Assembly (NCBI RefSeq): GCF_900109375.1
Contig: NZ_FOAB01000004.1
Coordinates: 62,001 to 126,000, forward strand
DNA length: 64,000 nt
Origin: Aquimarina amphilecti
Lineage (GTDB): Bacteria; Bacteroidota; Bacteroidia; Flavobacteriales; Flavobacteriaceae
Reading direction: 5' to 3'
The position numbers and the translations under genes were made by a program. The notes beneath the pieces were generated by a model. That model saw only the letters and a program-made list of their open reading frames with translations, was not told where the DNA came from and ran no database searches. This document shows, piece by piece, positions 63,001 through 64,000 of this stretch; the stretch's first letter is position 1; the number at the start of each line of letters is the position of its first letter.

Positions 63001-63469
63001 CAGAAATTACAGCCCCATTTCCTCCATCTAACGACATATCTACTACCGAATATAATAGTCCATCATTTACTCCATCTCCATCATTGGTGTTGGAATCCCC
63101 ATCTGCATTAAAATGATGGGGCTCATCTACAGTAAAAACAATATAAATATTAGGCGTATTTGGTTGTGGAACAATCAATGCAGATGAAGTACTCGAAGTA
63201 TCTCCTCTTAGATCTTCTCCATTTAACATTATCCCGTGATTCCGTGTGTAAATAGTTGAACCATCTGTATAAAAAAGAAGATTTCCAGTAGCATCAGATA
63301 TTGTTGTACATCCTTCCAAAGTACTTATCCTACCATCTGTAAGTGGAGTAGGAGGTGTAGTACTAAAGTTGACTCCCGCATTTTGTCCAAAATACCAGTT
63401 ATTAGCTTCTCCTTGCGAAAATACTGAAGCTCCTAATAAAAGGAAAAAGATGAACGATATGTGTTTCAT
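60050..63469 (-). CDS. Larger T9SS type B paralogue with beta-propeller-like N-terminus
   Basis: A 1139-aa protein with a signal peptide. Residues 20-410 form a propeller-like region (WYFGQNAGVNFSTTPPTPL, LLFYTDGSTIYT, LGPDGRIYRALYD) seen in flavobacterial surface proteins. About residues 430-1050 hold Ig-like repeats with Asp-rich loops, and the final 90 residues are a type B sorting domain almost identical to that of the upstream paralogue. Secretion by the type IX system is expected. The two genes lie 77 bp apart on the same strand. Confidence 0.93.
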   Translation of the reverse strand: MKHISFIFFLLLGASVFSQGEANNWYFGQNAGVNFSTTPPTPLTDGRISTLEGCTTISDATGNLLFYTDGSTIYTRNHGIMLNGEDLRGDTSSTSSALIVPQPNTPNIYIVFTVDEPHHFNADGDSNTNDGDGVNDGLLYSVVDMSLDGGNGAVISGQKNLPLITYDTSDSLESLYRCSEKITAVKSDDCDSFWVITHFIDTYYAFSVDQTGVNTTPVTSQVGVTVPISGYRRNALGYLKASPEGDKLAVVHFGLTTVTGGDGPGKVLFYDFDNNTGTVSNEIELYNGDAPYGIEFSQSGQRLYTTVGIGDGGFGNGFLMQFDLTLPDNQIAASGTRILNENGQDNSNFSAGALQLGPDGRIYRALYDFDSGTGNYLGVIENPEELAININYSDRGLLVNTDGRRGSRIGLPPFIQSIFAQSIDIINNGDVNNVNLLLCEGDTFRLEYQDISTATYTWYINDVAVTNTPYFLDITTTGNYRLEVDLNDGSCPLIGVANVTFFEVPTIQNTPMNEIICDDNNDGVTSLDLSIYNSSILGMQDPSQFQIRYFRSIADADADINEISGNFVTENNPQTIAIRIENIENIVCYNTSSFQVQIFDGPTAFNTNPIVACDNADDGDDTNGLITYDLTTINADIYDSQNISDFTISYHTSQIDADNNTNPFPDPRNAILSSTMTSIFGRLENNLNTSCFDTVEIPITINVLPVANNSSISQCDEYLNTNDGITSFNLNQAINQITGGSTDRSVLFFENLIDAQAGSPFISNTSTYINTSANQQLSVRVIDDLTGCFRIATLDLLVSTTSASDAVLAVCDDDGIEDGFREFDLMLANPQILLGITSPNLSVSYYETSENALSETNEIILYTNITSGTQGQDIVYARVEDNLNNCYGINQVRLFVNPLPDIEELGEAFLCEGDNVIISSGLQSGNSNNFDYLWSPNGETTESISVSQEGVYTVSVMDQITGCSKDRMITVTNSSPATIIQPIEINDASDNNTIIINTSGTGDYEYSIAFNNANIRTYQDSPVFTNVPPGFHTVYVRDKNGCGPEATQDISVVGFPKYFTPNGDGFHETWNVKGISAQVLGNSIIYIFDRSGKLLKQLVPSGNGWDGTYSGTLMPSSEYWFRVELSDGRIRKGSFSLIR

Positions 63470-63496
63470 GAGTTGATTTGCAAAAACTCAAAGATA

Positions 63497-64000
63497 TTAT
63501 AAATCTCTCTTTTTAAGAAGATAATATGAAAGTCTAACAAATATTGCAATCCAGATTAACACAATTAATATCTCATACCAGTGTACAGCATAGTCTCTTT
63601 GGAAGTTTTCTCCAAGTTGGTTAGCAGCAGATTGTATAACATTTAATCGAGTTACTGGTTCATTAATTAGATTAGACATACTGTCTAAAGGCAAGAATGG
63701 AATGATTTTATCTATAATGTCAGAATCAAACTTCCACTTAATTAAACCAGAGAACAATCTAAAAGCACCCTCGATAAGTTGCCAAAAAATCAAAAAACCA
63801 AGAGCGAAAGCAGAACGCTTAATAAGTATTCCTAAAAACATACAGAAAGAAAAGAATCCAACTAGTTTTATAAAGTATGCCAAAATAAATTCTAAATCAG
63901 AAAATATAATCGAAACCTCATTATAATCAGAAAATACTAATCCTAGAATTAATGATACTACGAATAAGAAAATAGTAGATATTAAAGAAAAAACTACAAC
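63497..64000 (-). CDS. ABC-2 type transporter permease (5' truncated)
   Basis: The frame stays open to the window edge, so the gene starts outside; TTG 63883 is not its start. The visible 167 residues contain about four hydrophobic helices, with DYNEVSIIFSDLEFILAYFIKLVGF near the start and a periplasmic loop (SMSNLINEPVTRLN) before the last helix. This resembles ABC-2 permeases of flavobacteria that pair with an ATPase gene, which would lie beyond the window. Confidence 0.75.
   Translation of the reverse strand, partial: VVVFSLISTIFLFVVSLILGLVFSDYNEVSIIFSDLEFILAYFIKLVGFFSFCMFLGILIKRSAFALGFLIFWQLIEGAFRLFSGLIKWKFDSDIIDKIIPFLPLDSMSNLINEPVTRLNVIQSAANQLGENFQRDYAVHWYEILIVLIWIAIFVRLSYYLLKKRDL

Overview
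The window is chromosomal DNA from a marine-type member of the Flavobacteriaceae (Bacteroidota), close in style to Aquimarina and related genera. The evidence is low GC, AT-rich spacers, -7 elements of the TAnnTTTG type, weak Shine-Dalgarno signals, T9SS type A and type B sorting domains, several TonB-dependent receptors with carboxypeptidase-like N-termini, lipoproteins with SCS/ACS lipoboxes followed by acidic runs, and families typical of the phylum (PUR-alpha-like DUF3276, long NusB, DUF1573-YajC, DUF4856, HTTM, DUF6607). No tRNA, rRNA, CRISPR array, insertion sequence or phage module was seen. The window opens inside an ECF-like sigma factor gene and ends inside an ABC-2 permease gene.

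Layout. 1-5.9 kb: sigma factor and its membrane-anchored partner, a cyclophilin-FKBP fusion, a secreted unknown, a YfiT-like DinB protein, a redoxin, and an Mpo1-like/hydrolase pair. 6-12 kb: M14 carboxypeptidase, PUR-like protein, ABC exporter, leucine dehydrogenase. 12-16.3 kb: nusB-DUF1573-yajC, MscS channel, peptidase T. 16.4-24.6 kb: a haem/iron locus made of hmuY-like and receptor genes on the minus strand, divergent from a four-gene plus-strand operon (DUF6607, ankyrin, DUF2271, PepSY-flavoreductase). 24.7-29.2 kb: pyrD, a secreted spondin-domain protein, a LysE exporter, an unlisted 48-aa peptide precursor, HMG-CoA lyase and a haem-binding protein. 29.4-35.7 kb: a second iron locus (DUF4856, imelysin, HTTM protein, TonB receptor). 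35.8-45.4 kb: PAS protein, tricorn-like protease, methyltransferase, small stress and membrane proteins (Hsp20, SPFH, RHH). 45.6-51.7 kb: reductase, a LytTR two-component pair divergent from a TonB receptor, and a DUF1569 protein with a broken signal peptide. 51.7-57.4 kb: a three-gene DUF3050 cluster, pdxH, add, uvrB. 57.5-64 kb: two paralogous T9SS type B adhesin-like proteins and the permease.

The two iron loci appear to belong to one regulon. Both promoter regions carry the same 9-mer TCTAAATAA in opposed orientations, at both ends of the promoter, and the receptor promoter also has a perfect 19-bp palindrome at its expected start site. Together they encode surface capture (HmuY-like, imelysin), outer-membrane import, and a plausible reductive step (PepSY-flavoreductase). 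The best candidates for something undescribed are the Cys-rich leader peptide at 27.5 kb, the shared iron-operator dyad, the gamma-carboxylase-like HTTM protein inside an imelysin operon, and the DUF3050 cluster.
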